From: Gnetum montanum | Lineage: Eukaryota > Streptophyta > Gnetopsida > Gnetales > Gnetaceae | Assembly (NCBI GenBank): GCA_015680685.1 | Contig: MNCI01010150.1 | Location: 41,523-103,522 of the forward strand | Length of the DNA: 62,000 nucleotides | Reading direction: 5' to 3' | The notes under the pieces: generated by a model | The model's database searches: none | What the model was told of the DNA's origin: nothing | Seen by the model: only the letters and a program-made list of their open reading frames with translations | In this document: in pieces, positions 12,490 through 24,890 of the stretch | How positions within the stretch are numbered: the first letter of the stretch is position 1 | Layout: every line of letters starts with the position of its first letter | Position numbers and translations under genes: made by a program

Positions 12490-13930
12490 ATCTTGTTTGA
12501 CCAGCATTAATTAAGTTTTACTTCATGTATTTTGTTTTGATATATTTGACCTTGTTTCATGGTGTTTTTACTTGATTTGACCTTGTTAAGCATTATTGAC
12601 CATCATTACCATTAGTTGACCTCATCTAGCCTCTACATTACTTTAGTTTCATCACATTTACCTTTGTTTTCTCTATTATGATCTCTGTTGATTCTTTTTT
12701 AGCCTTTGATTGGTGTTGGGTGATGGGGTTTGACCATTTTGACCATCATTTGACACCATGTAATCATGGCCTGCTAAGGCCTGAAACTGACAACATAGCC
12801 TGCTAATGCCTTAAACTAGCAACATGGCCTATCAAGGCCTAAAACTAGTGAAATGTAACCATAGTTAACCATGTTTGATCTCACACTGCTTATAACTCAT
12901 ACCTCATAACCTTTGTTGACCATGCTTAGACCTTGCCTGACCATTGATGTAACGTGTTTTAACTCATCTATGCATTATCACTAGAGTATTTTGCATTTTT
13001 TTGACATTATTTAACCATTACGTCACATAGGTGCCACTTGATGTGCTTATGTTGTCATGCAGGAATGAGCTAGGATGATGAGCTAGTAGATTTGACTAGC
13101 CTTATAGCCTAAATGGATCCCTCTAATGATGTTGACCAAGTTGACCTTACATACCTAGACCTTAAGCTTGAAACCATTTCACTATATAGCCATAACACCC
13201 TGAAGTAGCCCAATGACCATTAACCTTAAAGCCAAAAACATCATGAAGGGTTCCTTAGTCAAAATTCCCATCTAGACCATGATGGTGAGGAGAAAACACA
13301 TGAAACCAAGTTCCTTGTCAAAAATTAAGCTTTCTCATGACATCATCAAACCCTTGTAATGCAACATTAAGGCCATCATATAGCCTTGGTTAAACCTAAT
13401 ACTCACATGTTTGCTTATATTATTATTTACCATTATTGGCAAGTTGCAACGATTAACTAACGTTGACGACTTTGATGATCTACAATAAGCATGCTTGCAT
13501 GCTCTATCTTTCTCTTATTATTTGGCACAACGAATGAACTACAAAACTTTGTAAATTTTATGCACATCACATAGATTTTCCTATGCTATAATGATGGTGA
13601 CCTATTGTGGCCTAGTTTGTTGGTTGTCTCAGGTAGTCTTATACATCATAATGTAACTACATGTTTTCTTGGTCTTATTTCTTATTATCTTGAAGTAGTG
13701 CTTGTAGGATGAAGCTCAAAGTCATCATGGAGGTGCAACTCATTACAATAGCAAGTCACCATGTGATCTTGATGCATAAGATTTGGTGAGCTTGTCCTAT
13801 CATACCAAGAGTGCTTGTTCCACATCATTATTATTATGACTCCTTGAACCCAATCTAGTAACCTAATTATAACCATCCTTACCTTGAACAACAATGTTGA
13901 CATATGTATAACACTCATGCATTGTGATCA
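12490..13930. other. TTGACC-rich low-complexity region downstream of the satellite
   Basis: Scattered TTGACC and GACCATG words continue the vocabulary of the array without clear periodicity. I see no gene. The minus open frame 13685-13918 is unsupported. Confidence 0.35.
12762..12849. repeat. three 29-bp tandem units
   Basis: Units at 12762-12790, 12792-12820 and 12821-12849 share ATAGCCTGCTAAGGCC followed by TAAAACTAG. A fourth, isolated relative lies at about 12452-12480. Confidence 0.7.
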
Positions 13931-13969
13931 TATGACATCCCTTCATTATGATCCACCTACAATTCTGTT

Positions 13970-14046
13970 GAATGTGACACATCTTATTCAATGGGAAAAC
14001 CATTAAGTCCATTCGATGTAACACATTTCATTCAACAGGAAAACCA
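13970..14046. repeat. imperfect direct repeat, about 34 bp twice
   Basis: TTGAATGTGACACATCTTAT (13970) and TTCGATGTAACACATTTCAT (14013) begin two copies that both end GGAAAACC. Short local duplication with no gene associated. Confidence 0.6.
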
Positions 14047-14551
14047 AATCAACATTGGCCTCAACAAAGAAACCTAATGAAGGTTTTACCACATAAAAAA
14101 ATAAAAAATGGGGAAGAAAATTTCCAAGAATCTAGAGAGGTCAATGAAAACAAAAAAGACAAACTAATGGCTCCAAACATGCAAAGGAAGAAGCCTAATG
14201 GCTAAAGAAACTTTGGAGTGAAGTGTTGATTCCTCAAATGCATTAATAAGTGACTAACACTTCAAAGAATGAAGTGTGAAGACTTATTACTTATTCAACA
14301 TGTTAATGACATATTGTAACCATGATGTCACTCTATGGAACTCATTGTTAACCCTCATAACCATTTCTTCATCATAGTCTTATCCCATTATCACAAGCAC
14401 TCTTTGGCATGGTTTGACCCAATTGAATCAAGAATAGAGAGGAAATGCCAGTGAGGGACCTACAGTAGTGTTTTGTATTCTTTTTTGGTGCCTCTCAGAT
14501 CAATCCTCTAGATACCAATAAATAGTGGATAATGAAACACCACTAAGAAAA

Positions 14552-15888
14552 TGCATATTATAATCCTCTAGCCTTGTAACCCTCACCCCATAAAACTCGA
14601 GGCTTAAACTTCATTGTAAAATATGAAGATTGTAATTGAAGAGATGAAATCTCACATATCTTAACTTTTAGAGATAAAAGATGCCTCATAAGTTGTCAAA
14701 GCTTCAACCCCTAAGTGAAAAAAGTCATATCATGCCTATATTGGGCTTGGAGGTGGGGGGTGATTAAAATTATCTTTTGGACTACCAAAAATGGCATTTT
14801 GAGGGGTTTTATGGAGGGTATAGCCTTCACTACACTAAAGATACTTGTTGGGGAGGGTATGACCCCACCTATGCCCAGCATTAGGGGGGTATAACTCTTC
14901 CCCCTGACATTTCTCTAACATGGCCCAAAATTTTAGCATTGCTCTAGCTCCAATGTTGATCTTGCACTTTAACGTTGTTATTAGAAGGCCCAGTGTGGGT
15001 GGAAGAAGCCAGCATGGATGAAATTTATATTTACTATTTTTAGTAAATAAAATGGTTTTGATGCCATGGGGCTATCAAAACTTACCATACATAGTAACTT
15101 AGCTAGATTTGTACACTTGCAACCCCTATATGTAGCATAAACCTGTTAACAATTAGCCAGAAATTTGCAGCAAAATTGATGACCATGAAGACCTGTATAA
15201 CCCAAAATTGTACACCATAGAAAGGCTCCACTCTTTTACACACTTGGAAATATTTTTTCATTCAAGAGCTTTGGAAAACTTATAAACACAAAGCTTTTGG
15301 ATCATTCCCAACATGAAACTTGTAGTTGTTACAACCATTGTTACACCTCCTTGAGATTGTGTGACATTTTGCACTAATGCTGAGCACATTGGGCTTTGAG
15401 ACTCCTAGCATGGCTCTTTTTGGAAACAAAAAAACCCATACATATCTCACCTCCTATATCATCAATGTTGCAGATCTGGTATGAAGTGCAGCAAGGTTTG
15501 ATAGCATTGGACGTTGTGGAACCTTTAAATCGTGGAGCTAACTATGGCATTCAAATCCATCGGTTTCAATAGACTCCAAACCCTCATCAAAGTGAACTGC
15601 TTGCTATCTTAGGTACATCTTGTACATATTTTTGACTCTCTTTATTTTTTCAATAAAGTTTAAAGTTACTTTTTTTTGTGCAAGTTAATTGTATTTCTTA
15701 TATTTTGTGCATCATTTTACATCAAATCTACTTTATTTTCATTTTTGTTACCCCCATTTTACACGTTCTAAGTCCTTGGGTGATCTGCTGGACCATCCAA
15801 CATACCTTGGATCCTATTTTTTTTTTGTGGAGGCCCTTGGGATCTAGGGTTAAGACTACATGTGCTTGGAAGTTTTAGTTTTCTAGCA
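14552..15888 (+). mobile_element. LTR of family C, copy 1
   Basis: It begins TGCATATTATAATCC and ends near CTAGCA, followed by TTTTTTAGGTGCCAT, a decayed primer-site-like sequence. It shares in order with 18517-19803 and 60438-61993: GAGGCTTAAACTTCATTGTAAAAT-like text, CCTCATAAGTTGT, a CCCCAAGTG-like block, GGGTTTTATGG, AATAAAGTTT poly(A) signals (here about 15651) and a terminal AGGCCCTTGGGATC block. About 1.34 kb. Identity is moderate, so the copies are old. Whether this is the 5' LTR of an element or a solo LTR is unclear. Boundaries are approximate. Confidence 0.6.
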
Positions 15889-16710
15889 ACTAAATTTTTT
15901 AGGTGCCATAGGCATTAATGGCATGAGCTTGTTCTATGAAGGATCCACTTGCATACTCCTTGGCCTTGTTTGACTAAACTTCATATTTTTTGGTCATTTT
16001 TCTTTCAATCCCATCATTTTAGAATATGAACATCTAGTTTTGCAACATCTTGACATATTCATCTCTCTCCAAATCTCATTTTCTAGGCCAATCTTATGCC
16101 CTCTTTCATGTTTTGTCATCATTTTCAGCTTTTCTCGCTGCCTTTGGACTCTCATTTCATCTTAAAAATTCCCCAAAATACTTATTTTTATGTGGAAAAT
16201 TGCTGCAAATAACTTCATTGACATGCCCCTATCGATGTAGTCAAATGCATTGATGCATCCCAATTGACATAGTACAAAAATACTATATATATGCATTGAT
16301 AATTCACAATTTTTTCACATTTTCTTCCAATGTAAGTAAAATTTTTGCCATTTTCAGAGTCCAAAGAACTTTCAAATATGATAACTTATAAACCTCTTAC
16401 CCAATGTATCTCATTCTTTTATCCCCTAGCTACCAAAGGTAAGGTTTACATCATGGGAGCCACAAACCTTTAGTTTATGACAAAAACGTTTTCTAAATCT
16501 TCAAGGTTTAACTATTAAAATACTATTAAAATCCTAATTCAAACCAAGTTAAACATCAAAAACAACCTCTAGTAGTCAATGAATAAAATAATTAACCTAC
16601 CAAGATCACAAATGAACCTAAGTGTAACCTAACCCAATAATAAAGGTATCAAAAAGGAAGTAAGGGTTATACACCAAAATGGTAATCCATGATTATGTTT
16701 GTGATTACAT
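15889..16710 (+). mobile_element. post-LTR leader with decayed primer site and U3-like promoter
   Basis: AGGTGCCATAGGCATT at 15901 resembles a decayed form of the tRNA-Asp primer site seen intact at 30118. From 16211 the sequence changes to a U3-like block with ATCGATGTAG, GCATTGATGCATCC and a TATATATA at 16284-16291. This occupies the same place relative to ORF2 as the promoter-like block at 33479-33560. No ORF of note. Confidence 0.4.
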
Positions 16711-18515
16711 ATGGTAGCAAAGTGGGGAACATCAATGAGAGGACCTTCCCAATCAAGGGAGAAGTATCTATGAGGAGGAAGGGACTAGTAACATCAACAA
16801 CAACCTCAAGAGTAAGAAGCCAAAGAAACTCATGTGATAGAAACTCTTTGTAAGGATCCTAAGGTGGAATCTATTCAGTAGATTCCAATTGCTGAAATCA
16901 GAAAATCAAGGTAAGATGAGGCACCAAGGCCAAGATCCAACTTAGAGGTCACATTAATAGAGGCTTGCCTTGAAAAGATCTGAACCAAGGAGGCTTAGGG
17001 TTTGATTCTCCAAGAGTTTAACTTTGGATTCTTCTTAGAGTTGGTGACCTAGGAAGTCCACACATAACTACAAGGGTCTCCTATGTGGTTCATTCTCTCC
17101 TCTAGTGGAGAATGGTACATGGGGGAGACCTACCTATTTTGGAACAATAAATAGGGAGATGCATTTGTTAAAATCAAAGACATCACCATCTCCTACTTAG
17201 TTGAGGCCATCGTGAAGGTCCTCAATTTACTTGATATTAGAATAACCATGGTGGAGATATCAACCTAGGTGGATCCTGAAGCCAAGAAAGAGTGGATTCA
17301 ATGTGGCTATGGTGCATTTACCAAAGTGGATCATGAATATTTCAAAATTGTGGCCTATCACTTGAACCCCACAATGAGGCAAAGCAAGATCATAGTTTTC
17401 TCCACCTATGTGTGGATTGCTCTAAGTAGAAAATTCTTAGTCAACCTCCCACAGCTCATTTATCTAGAGATAGAAAAATAATTGAAGGAGAATAAGAGAG
17501 GAAGGAATACACTCCCTTTTCCATACCTCATTGAAAATCTCTATAAAAGGGGAGGCATAGCACACTATGTAAATTACACACTTTACGATGCTTCTATTGT
17601 ATCTTGATAGGACATGATGAAAGATAAGATAGCTGTGAAGCTGTAGGAAGAGGAGTGGCCATCATCACCACCTATGGGACAAACCATACTAGAAGTAAAT
17701 GTGGCTATAGGAAGGCTATGAAAACTCTATCAGCAATAATTGTAATAATAACAAGGCTTAGAAGGTAATGGGAATCCATTAGTTTACTGTTTAGCATTGA
17801 GCCATTAGTTTACTATTTAGCATTGAGCCATCTCAATGAGGTCATAAGGACCATTAGTTGGCTAGAGTAAACCACCCTATTTTTCTTAATGCAATGAATG
17901 TAGGCACTCACAAGAAGAAATCCTAGCACCTAAGAAGTTACGTTGTCCATCTTTAGATAATAATTCCTAGAAATCTCTTGGGATACTAGGACTTTTTGAG
18001 TGTCCTGGAGGAGGCTAAGGAGGTGACTTTCTTGGTGATGCAGCACCATGGACAAGAGATAACAATGGATATGGTGGCTAATAGGATAGCTAAAGCCCTG
18101 AATGCTCTTGTGGCTTCTATACTAGACATTGCTACCATGAAGGATATCCAAACATTTGTAGGAGTAGGAAGTAGTTGGTTAAATGCAACCTAACATGAGG
18201 AGGTGTTGGAAAGAATAGTGGGAATTAGACAATCTCTTCCAAAGATCTTTGATATCACAAATGAAATCACAACAACCCAGTCAAAGATGCTAGAGACAAA
18301 GGGTAAGCTCATTATTTCCAACACCCAACTATAGGTAGCCATCACCAAAAATCAATGATTAGATATCAAAGTTATGGAGTTGTGAGCCCATCTCTCCCAT
18401 CCTATCATTTTCAACTTAGACCTCACATAAGATGAAGCTTTTCAATAGCTTTAACAAAAAAAATCAAAGAGGTTAAGAATGTGAAGGAGGTTACCATTTT
18501 TTATGCCTTCTTATT
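16711..18515 (+). pseudogene. ORF2-family pseudogene, 5' part
   Basis: A broken copy of the large ORF at 36048-38835. The clearest block is 17269-17481, where motifs EAKKEWIQCGYG, VDHEYFKIVAYHLNP and STYVWIALSRKF parallel DVRKDWLEKAYG, ERVYFKIGTYHLFP and STYVARGCVVLM in the other copy. The likely start is ATG 16711, placed like ATG 36048 after a TTGTGATTACAT run. Further open pieces occur at 17996-18193. Stops are frequent TAG, TAA and TGA. It is interrupted by the family C LTR at 18517. Function unknown; a plant-transposon-specific protein without polymerase motifs. Confidence 0.6.
17776..17827. repeat. 26-bp tandem duplication
   Basis: CCATTAGTTTACTGTTTAGC and CCATTAGTTTACTATTTAGC begin two adjacent 26-bp units that differ at one base. 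Because 26 is not a multiple of three, the second copy shifts the reading frame of the ORF2 relic. Confidence 0.85.
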
Positions 18516-18516
18516 N

Positions 18517-19803
18517 TGTTGCAAGCCTTTCGCATTGTAACTTTTACCCTTAAACTTGAGGCTAGAATTTTATTGTAAAATGTAAGGTTCATAGTCCATA
18601 AGCTATAATATTGCATATTTAAACTTTTTGGGGCTAAAGAATTCCTCATAAGTTGTTGTAGCCTCACTTCCCAAGTGGAAAAAATCATGTCATGTCTATA
18701 TTTGAGCTTGGAAAGGATGAAAATGCCTTGGGAATTGCAAAATTTGGCATTTTTTATGGGTTTTATGTGGGCCATGGCCATAACTATGCTAGAACCATGT
18801 ATACTCAACATTGAAGATGTTGGATTTTCATTTTTTCAGAAATGGCCAAAGTAGTTTCCACAAAGCCAGCATGGATGCCACAAGGTTAGCACTTGAATGG
18901 TTGGGATTTTGGTTCTTCTAGCTAGGCTAGCATTGCTTCAATAGTTTCACCATATTTTCATGATGCTAGCATTATTCCCATGATGCCGGCATAGTTGGAT
19001 GAATTCAGTATAGTTGGAAAAGTTTGTTTACTGTTTATGATATCATGTGTAGTTTTGGTAGCTTGGGTACATCAGAAATTACCATAAATGAAAAACTACA
19101 TTGCAAATAATGGCCTACCACACTTGCAAATCAAATCAATCTATTAGTAATCATGAAAAAAAATTTCAACACCAAAAATAACAACCATGTAACCTATAAA
19201 GGAAAATTTCAAACACATTGAATAGGTTCTTTTAGTTTAGTAAATTTTACAACTTTTGAAACCTTAAGAAACTAAAAAAGACCTTTGGCATTTTGTAAGA
19301 CTTTTAAAGAAATTTGGCAACTAACTAGCACGTAAGACTTCCAGCATTGTTCTAAAACTATAAAAAGTTAAATACCGCATTTACCATTTGGTGACCAATG
19401 CTATAGATCCTAGTTGAGAACCAACAAGGAGTTTTCGTAATTAGAGCTAGGAGGTACCTAGATCGTGAGGCTGACCATAGAACACAACTTGCCAACTTCA
19501 ACAAGCTTTAAGTTCCATTCGTGTAAGTCCCTATGCATTTAGGCACATCATTTGTATACATTTTATTATTGTAATAAAGTTTACATTTTATTTTTTGTGT
19601 GAGTTATTACAATTTTATTTTTTGTATTTGTTATTAGATCGAATCTACATTATTTTTAAAGTTTATTTATCCCTATTAATACTCCCTAAGTCTATGGGTG
19701 ATTGAAAAGACTATACAAGATGCCTTTGATCCTATTTCTTAGAGGCCCTTGGGATCCAAGGTTTAAACTTTTTTTCTTGGAATTTTCAATTTTTTTTCCA
19801 GCA
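18517..19803 (+). mobile_element. solo LTR of family C, copy 2, inserted in ORF2 relic
   Basis: It starts TGTTGCAAGCC and ends near CCAGCA, with the family C word order, including CTTGAGGCTAGAATTTTATT, CCTCATAAGTTGTTG, TGGGTTTTATG and poly(A) signal AATAAAGTTT at about 19569. It lies between 5' and 3' parts of the ORF2 relic, so it is a later insertion. The single N at 18516, at the left boundary, prevents a check of the target duplication. The right edge is uncertain by about 20 bp. Confidence 0.6.
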
Positions 19804-19824
19804 ATTAAATTTTTTAGGCACTAC

Positions 19825-20474
19825 AAAAGGTGAAGACGAATGAGGTCCTCTAGCAACTCCAACAAAGAGGCAATGTGTGGAAACCAATCTTTGATGACTT
19901 AAATTCATATAACAAAGTAGTAATCCACCTAAAGGAGTTGCAGATTAAGGAGATGATGGAGTATATGAATCTTACTAACCTTCATATGAAAACTTTGCTA
20001 TGCTAACCATAGGAAGGCCAAGGACTGAGTTAGAGAAGTAGGTGGCTAGCTCTTACATGTTGGATGAGGAAAAATTTAAGCACCGTAATGAGAGAAAATA
20101 GTAGTTGGAGGTAGCTAATGTGGAGATTAAAGTTCTCAGAAGCTGATTCTTTGATTAATTATCAATTGTTGAGAACCTAGATAAGAGGATGAATTACTAT
20201 CATGATCCACAGAATCTAGTCAAGGTATTTGATATCAAACATAAACAATTGGTAGCATGGTTTGTCAATGGTAAGGTGTTCCCCACAATCTGATGTTTTT
20301 TTGAATATCCCTATACTCATACACATTAGTGAAGCTTCATGGACTACATATGATCCACAAAGTAAAGAAGAGAAGATGAAAAATTTTTTTGTATGCTTTC
20401 ATACTTCCATCACCAGTAGCAATAGTAGTAGGATAGCCTTAGCTACCTCCACCACCATGAGCACTAGAACCTAG
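19825..20474 (+). pseudogene. ORF2-family pseudogene, 3' part
   Basis: It continues the ORF2 relic after the inserted LTR. It includes a coiled-coil-like stretch and, near the end, a segment parallel to the PPPPGTT terminus of the intact-length copy (TTMSTRT frame at 20440-20474). No polymerase, protease or integrase motif appears. It is followed by about 280 bp of noncoding sequence, the polypurine tract and an LTR, the same order as at 38836-38999. Confidence 0.5.
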
Positions 20475-20750
20475 CAAAGGAACTTTAGTGCCTTAGAAGC
20501 CTCGACCTCCTAGCACTATTTGAAAGTTTGTCTTGTCTTTGGTAATCTAAGGAAACCTGCTGAAATTTTTGTAAGATTTTCCAATTTTGTTGTCATGGAT
20601 ACCAAATTTTTAATCCTATATAATTTTGCACTTAAAGTTGATTAGTTAGTCAGTCAGTCTATTGTCTTTTAGTCAATAAATTCCATACTTTCCAAATTTT
20701 GTAAGAAGCTTGATCTTACTTTTGTTCACTCAAGGATGAGCTTTTAGTTA

Positions 20751-20762
20751 GTCATGGGGGTA
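20751..20762 (+). promoter_or_regulatory. polypurine tract before 3' LTR
   Basis: GTCATGGGGGTA directly precedes TGATGAAG at 20763. The same arrangement (TCGTGGGGGTA then TGATAAG) occurs at 38988-38999, so this is the plus-strand priming site of the element. Confidence 0.6.
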
Positions 20763-21620
20763 TGATGAAGCATAGTCAACTAGCTACATCGACAAGCATG
20801 CATCAACATAGCCCCATCGATGCATGATCACATGCATTAATGCTGATGTAGTCAAGCCTACATAAATACGTGTACCAACTACATTACTTTAAGTTCATAG
20901 TGTATCATTGTTGTTGTAGTTTGTTGTTTCTAGAGTTAGAATATTTTCCATTTGATTGTCCATAGTATGAATTAAGAGATTGTATAGATCTTTATTCGAG
21001 CATCATTTACCTAAACACTTTGATGTAAACAACAATAAAGATGAGATTTCTTCCATTCATTACATCACTTAGGTTAACTTAATCTCTCTTATGAGCATTT
21101 TACTTTACATGCATTTTAAATTCTATGTTATAATAATTAAAAGAAATTAATCATGGAAACATAAGTATAACCACTTTGAGCATAATGTATAATGGTTGGT
21201 AATCCCAATAGTGATCATTTGGTATGCACAATAATCATTGCTTGATAACCTAGTAGTATTAGTATTAGTTTAGGATATGTATGGAAGGTGGGAATAGCTA
21301 CTTATGATAGGATAATTAACCTTTGGAGTAATTAGGTAGTCAAAAGAGTTAATAGTTAATTCTTCATCCTTTTACTTAGAAATTAAGATAAAAATATAAA
21401 AATAAAAATAAATATACATATCATATGCTTTAACTCACACTGAATCATACGTAAGAAGATATACAAGTGAGAGTTAGGAAGACAATGATCACATGCCCCT
21501 GAGGTTTACAATCTTTGTCCATAGGAAAACTTAGGCACTCAGTCCAAAAAATTTGATTCGATCAGTAGTGCATGCTTGTGATTCATATGGTTGGGTATCG
21601 AAGATACTTCTTGCTCATTA
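20763..21620 (+). mobile_element. 3' LTR of the ORF2 element
   Basis: It starts TGATGAAG and ends GCTCATTA (expected CA), about 858 bp. Its U3 carries CATCGATGCATGATCACATGC-type palindromes and a TATA-like CATAAATAC at 20861. Poly(A) signal AATAAAGATGAGATT lies at 21033. The tail, with CATGCTTGTGATTCATATGG, matches the LTR tails at 30080, 40240 and 56060. So it is the same superfamily as the LTRs at 29297 and 55115, but with a different U3. Confidence 0.65.
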
Positions 21621-21789
21621 GATCCATATTCCACTATTTATGAATCTCAACTAATTTTGGAGCAACTTCCTTTAACCTCCCAACTAATTTTGGTACATGG
21701 GCATACCCATTGTATGCATTATTTAATATAAATACTTAATAAATAAAAAATTATTAAATATGTGGAAATTCACACAACATTATTTTAGC

Positions 21790-24165
21790 AAGAAGAATAC
21801 CAACATGAACTTCAGTTGCTACTATAGGATGCTTTAGTGCAGTACAAAGTTGCTAGCTTACAATGATTGTTGTGAGGAGAAGGTTCTTAATGAGGAGGAA
21901 TTTCCACAAATATTATGCCACAAAATTACTAGTATCATGACAATCCTTCCATTTAATATGGGAGGATCATTAGATATTACATCTTTACAATGGAAGGATG
22001 TGGTTGAATCTTCAATTCTAGAAAGCTTGCCCTTACCCATGAAGTATTCTGTTCATGGTGACTCATTGTAGGACATGTGATATAGACACATAAGATGGAA
22101 GATAAACCTCCAAGAAGATGTGGGTAGATGTAGTTGAGGTAGTTAGTACTTATGATTTGAAGGAGAGCAAGAATAGGATGGAAGCTACTAAGGTGGTATA
22201 GAGGCTAGGTAAGCTATGTATTTTTATATTTTTAACTTATTTAATTTATTTTTTAAATCTTAATATACTTTTTTACTTTTACATACATATTAATTTTGAC
22301 ATTTGATGGTTATGCTTGCTATTGATAGTTGCTATATAGATACCAAATAAATTAGAGAAGGAGGCTTTGACTAAAGAAAAAGTTAAAAGCAAAGTGAATA
22401 AAGAAGAAGAAAGAAAGATAAGAGAACAAGTGGATAAAAAATCTAAGGAGAAAGTAGAGGCTAGGAAAAGAAAGTAGCTTAAGCTACTAGAAAAGTAGAG
22501 GAGAAGGAGATAGTCAAGGAATTATTACTATAGTAGATTGACTTGAAGATAGAAGATGATGTAGGTAAGTTTAACATCCTAAGTACACAAGAGAAAAATG
22601 GATTTATAAATAAGTTATTTCAGGGCTAATAAGTTATCTATGTAATCATGTAGGTTATGAGTTGGATGATATCAATGTAGGTTATGTAGGTTATGAGTTG
22701 GATGATATCAATGTAGGTTATGTAATCATGTAGGTTATGTAGTATTGTCTCCTATTAGAATTCCTAGCTTTTTGTCCCCTAGAGAGAAGCCTATTTTCGA
22801 TGAGGTTGGAAGAAAGTGGCTTCTAGGGAAACTAGTAGAAGAGTATCATATATATTTTGGTGAGTTAATGAGTTTTGTGTATATATATATGATTTTTAAT
22901 GATTTTTTTACATTTTTATTTATATGTATAGAATTGAGAAAAATGTTTTGGAAGAGAATTGATTTGGAGAAGTGTATATAAGACATGGCTAATAGCTTCA
23001 CATAGAAGCTAAGGGTCATAACTAACATAGATAGGTTTATTTAATTATTTTGATGATTACAATGATAATTCTTGGTTGATATGTTAGTGAGATGATGAGT
23101 GTATTGCTTTTATAAATGTCTAAATATTAGTTAACTTGGATTTCAAGTTCTGAATATGAGGATCGTAAGATATAAAAGAGGATAGATGCTTTAGTAGGAT
23201 ATGGGATGAAGATGATCTTTCTTATAATGAAGCATGATGATGGTAATGTGGGCCTAAAAATGAAACTAGTGATGGCCAAGAAAGAGAACAAGAAGATGGC
23301 TTCACAAATGGCATGACTATAAGGGGAAATGTAAAATGTAAGAATAGATGTGCATAAGAATAAAGTGATACATTACAAATTTCCAACTTATTCTTACTAG
23401 TGATTACGTGATTTTCATGATTCCCTAGTGGCTGATCATACTATCTAATAACATAGGTTATTATCTATGAAGAGTTTGAACACTAACTTAAAAGATAGCT
23501 GCATTGCATGGGAGTATTGGGGATGCCAACAAAAATGAAACAAGCTATTTTTAAGAAACTAATATCTACTTCTTTTAAGGAAAGCATTTCTAGGAGGGCT
23601 AGAAACATATTTATAGAGAAAATAAGGATAAGTGATGTACTCAAAGTATTTGAAAAGTATGTTACAATACAATAATAGGAGAAAGAGATGCATGTATTAG
23701 ATTTCCTAGGAGGAGAGTAGGATAGTAGAATTGACAAGAAGGCCATTGTTGATGATCCTATGTTAGAGGTACCATATGTGAACCTAGAGGACTTGGGATT
23801 TAAATTTCTCATGAAAAATGAGATCATCAAAAAGCTCATAGATGAATATATGCAAGAAGCAACTAGGGAAGCAGTAATAGTGAGAGCAAAGAAGGGTGAA
23901 GCAGGTCCTAGTGATGCATCTATGGATAAGAAAAAATGTTTTGAATTTAGTAACTTTTAAAGCTTTATGTATTTTATGTTAAATTTTTTAGTCTATATAT
24001 TTTTAGTTTTATTTATTTATTTTACAATTTTATGTGGCTTTATTAATATTTAAATATGTTTATTTTTGTAGGCACAAATATACCAAGAGCTTCTAGTAGA
24101 GGTATCAAGGATGGAGAGGATGTAGAGTTGGTGGAAAAGGTTTTTCATACTTACTGATTAGACCA
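21790..24165 (+). pseudogene. second intron-bearing gene relic, unknown product
   Basis: Open segments joined by clean splice signals: donor GCTAG|GTAAGC near 22210; acceptor TGCTATATAG| near 22338; donor GATGTAG|GTAAGT near 22564; donor TTTTG|GTGAGT (exon end 22859); acceptor TATGTATAG| (exon start 22932); acceptor TTTTTGTAG| near 24071. The exon after 22338 encodes a Lys/Glu-rich coiled coil (KEKVKSKVNKEEERKIREQ). The exon ending 22859 contains PSFLSPREKPIFDEVGRKW and joins in frame to ELRKMFWKRIDLEKC. A downstream open stretch (23760-23960) has LEVPYVNLEDLGFKF and MQEATREAVIVRAKK. Stops and frameshifts indicate a pseudogene. No family recognised. Like the minus-strand relic at 4.3-9.1 kb, it keeps introns. 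Confidence 0.5.
22651..22722. repeat. 36-bp tandem duplication
   Basis: Two adjacent copies of a 36-bp unit start TAGGTTATGAGTTGGATGAT at 22651 and 22687. Flanking TGTAATCATGTAGGTTATG words occur on both sides (22640 and 22721), so the block looks like a small expanding minisatellite inside the relic's intron. Confidence 0.85.
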
Positions 24166-24169
24166 TAGG

Positions 24170-24890
24170 TAATCAACAATGGGAGATGGTTAAGATGTTA
24201 ACTTGAGATTTTGGTCATGTTAAGTTTAGCCTTTGTATTTTTAATTTTTGATGGGATGTTATATATTTTACATTGATGATGGAATGTATCTATGATGGAT
24301 ATTAATTATGTTATAGAAACTATTAATGTTTATGAAATTTGTGTTTTTACATATTTATGATTTTTATTTTTTAGTTTTAATATTTTTTGAAAATTTTTAT
24401 ATTTTAAGATATTTATGCTTATCAATTTTTTTCTAGCATGAAATTAAAACAAAAGATTATCAAAACAAAAGGTCTAAATGTGGTCAAAAGAAAAGCTAAA
24501 TGATAGAAATAATTCATAAGAAAACATTGAGTTAGGAAAATAACAAATACTATAAAATAGGAAAATAAAGTAATGAAATATCAAATTTATTAATTTCCTA
24601 TGTTGATGGAGTATGTCCTACCTATGTGGGTTGGGATCTTAGACTAGTTTTCTCTAATATATCTAGATGGAAGATAGTGGATACCTCAGGATCTATGTAT
24701 ATAACTAGTTCTCTATTCTTACATAGAATTATATCTCTTGATGTATGAGTTAAGAAACAAAGTGATAATAAACTAACCAAGGTTTTCTTAGAATAACATT
24801 CATTCTAGATGAATCCCTAATGACTACAAAGATTTTCTTGGATGTATTACAACTTCCTATTAAATTTTTTTTACATCTATAATTTATACT
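24170..24890. other. AT-rich stretch, nothing recognised
   Basis: Very AT-rich sequence with no open frame or repeat that I can identify. Confidence 0.4.
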
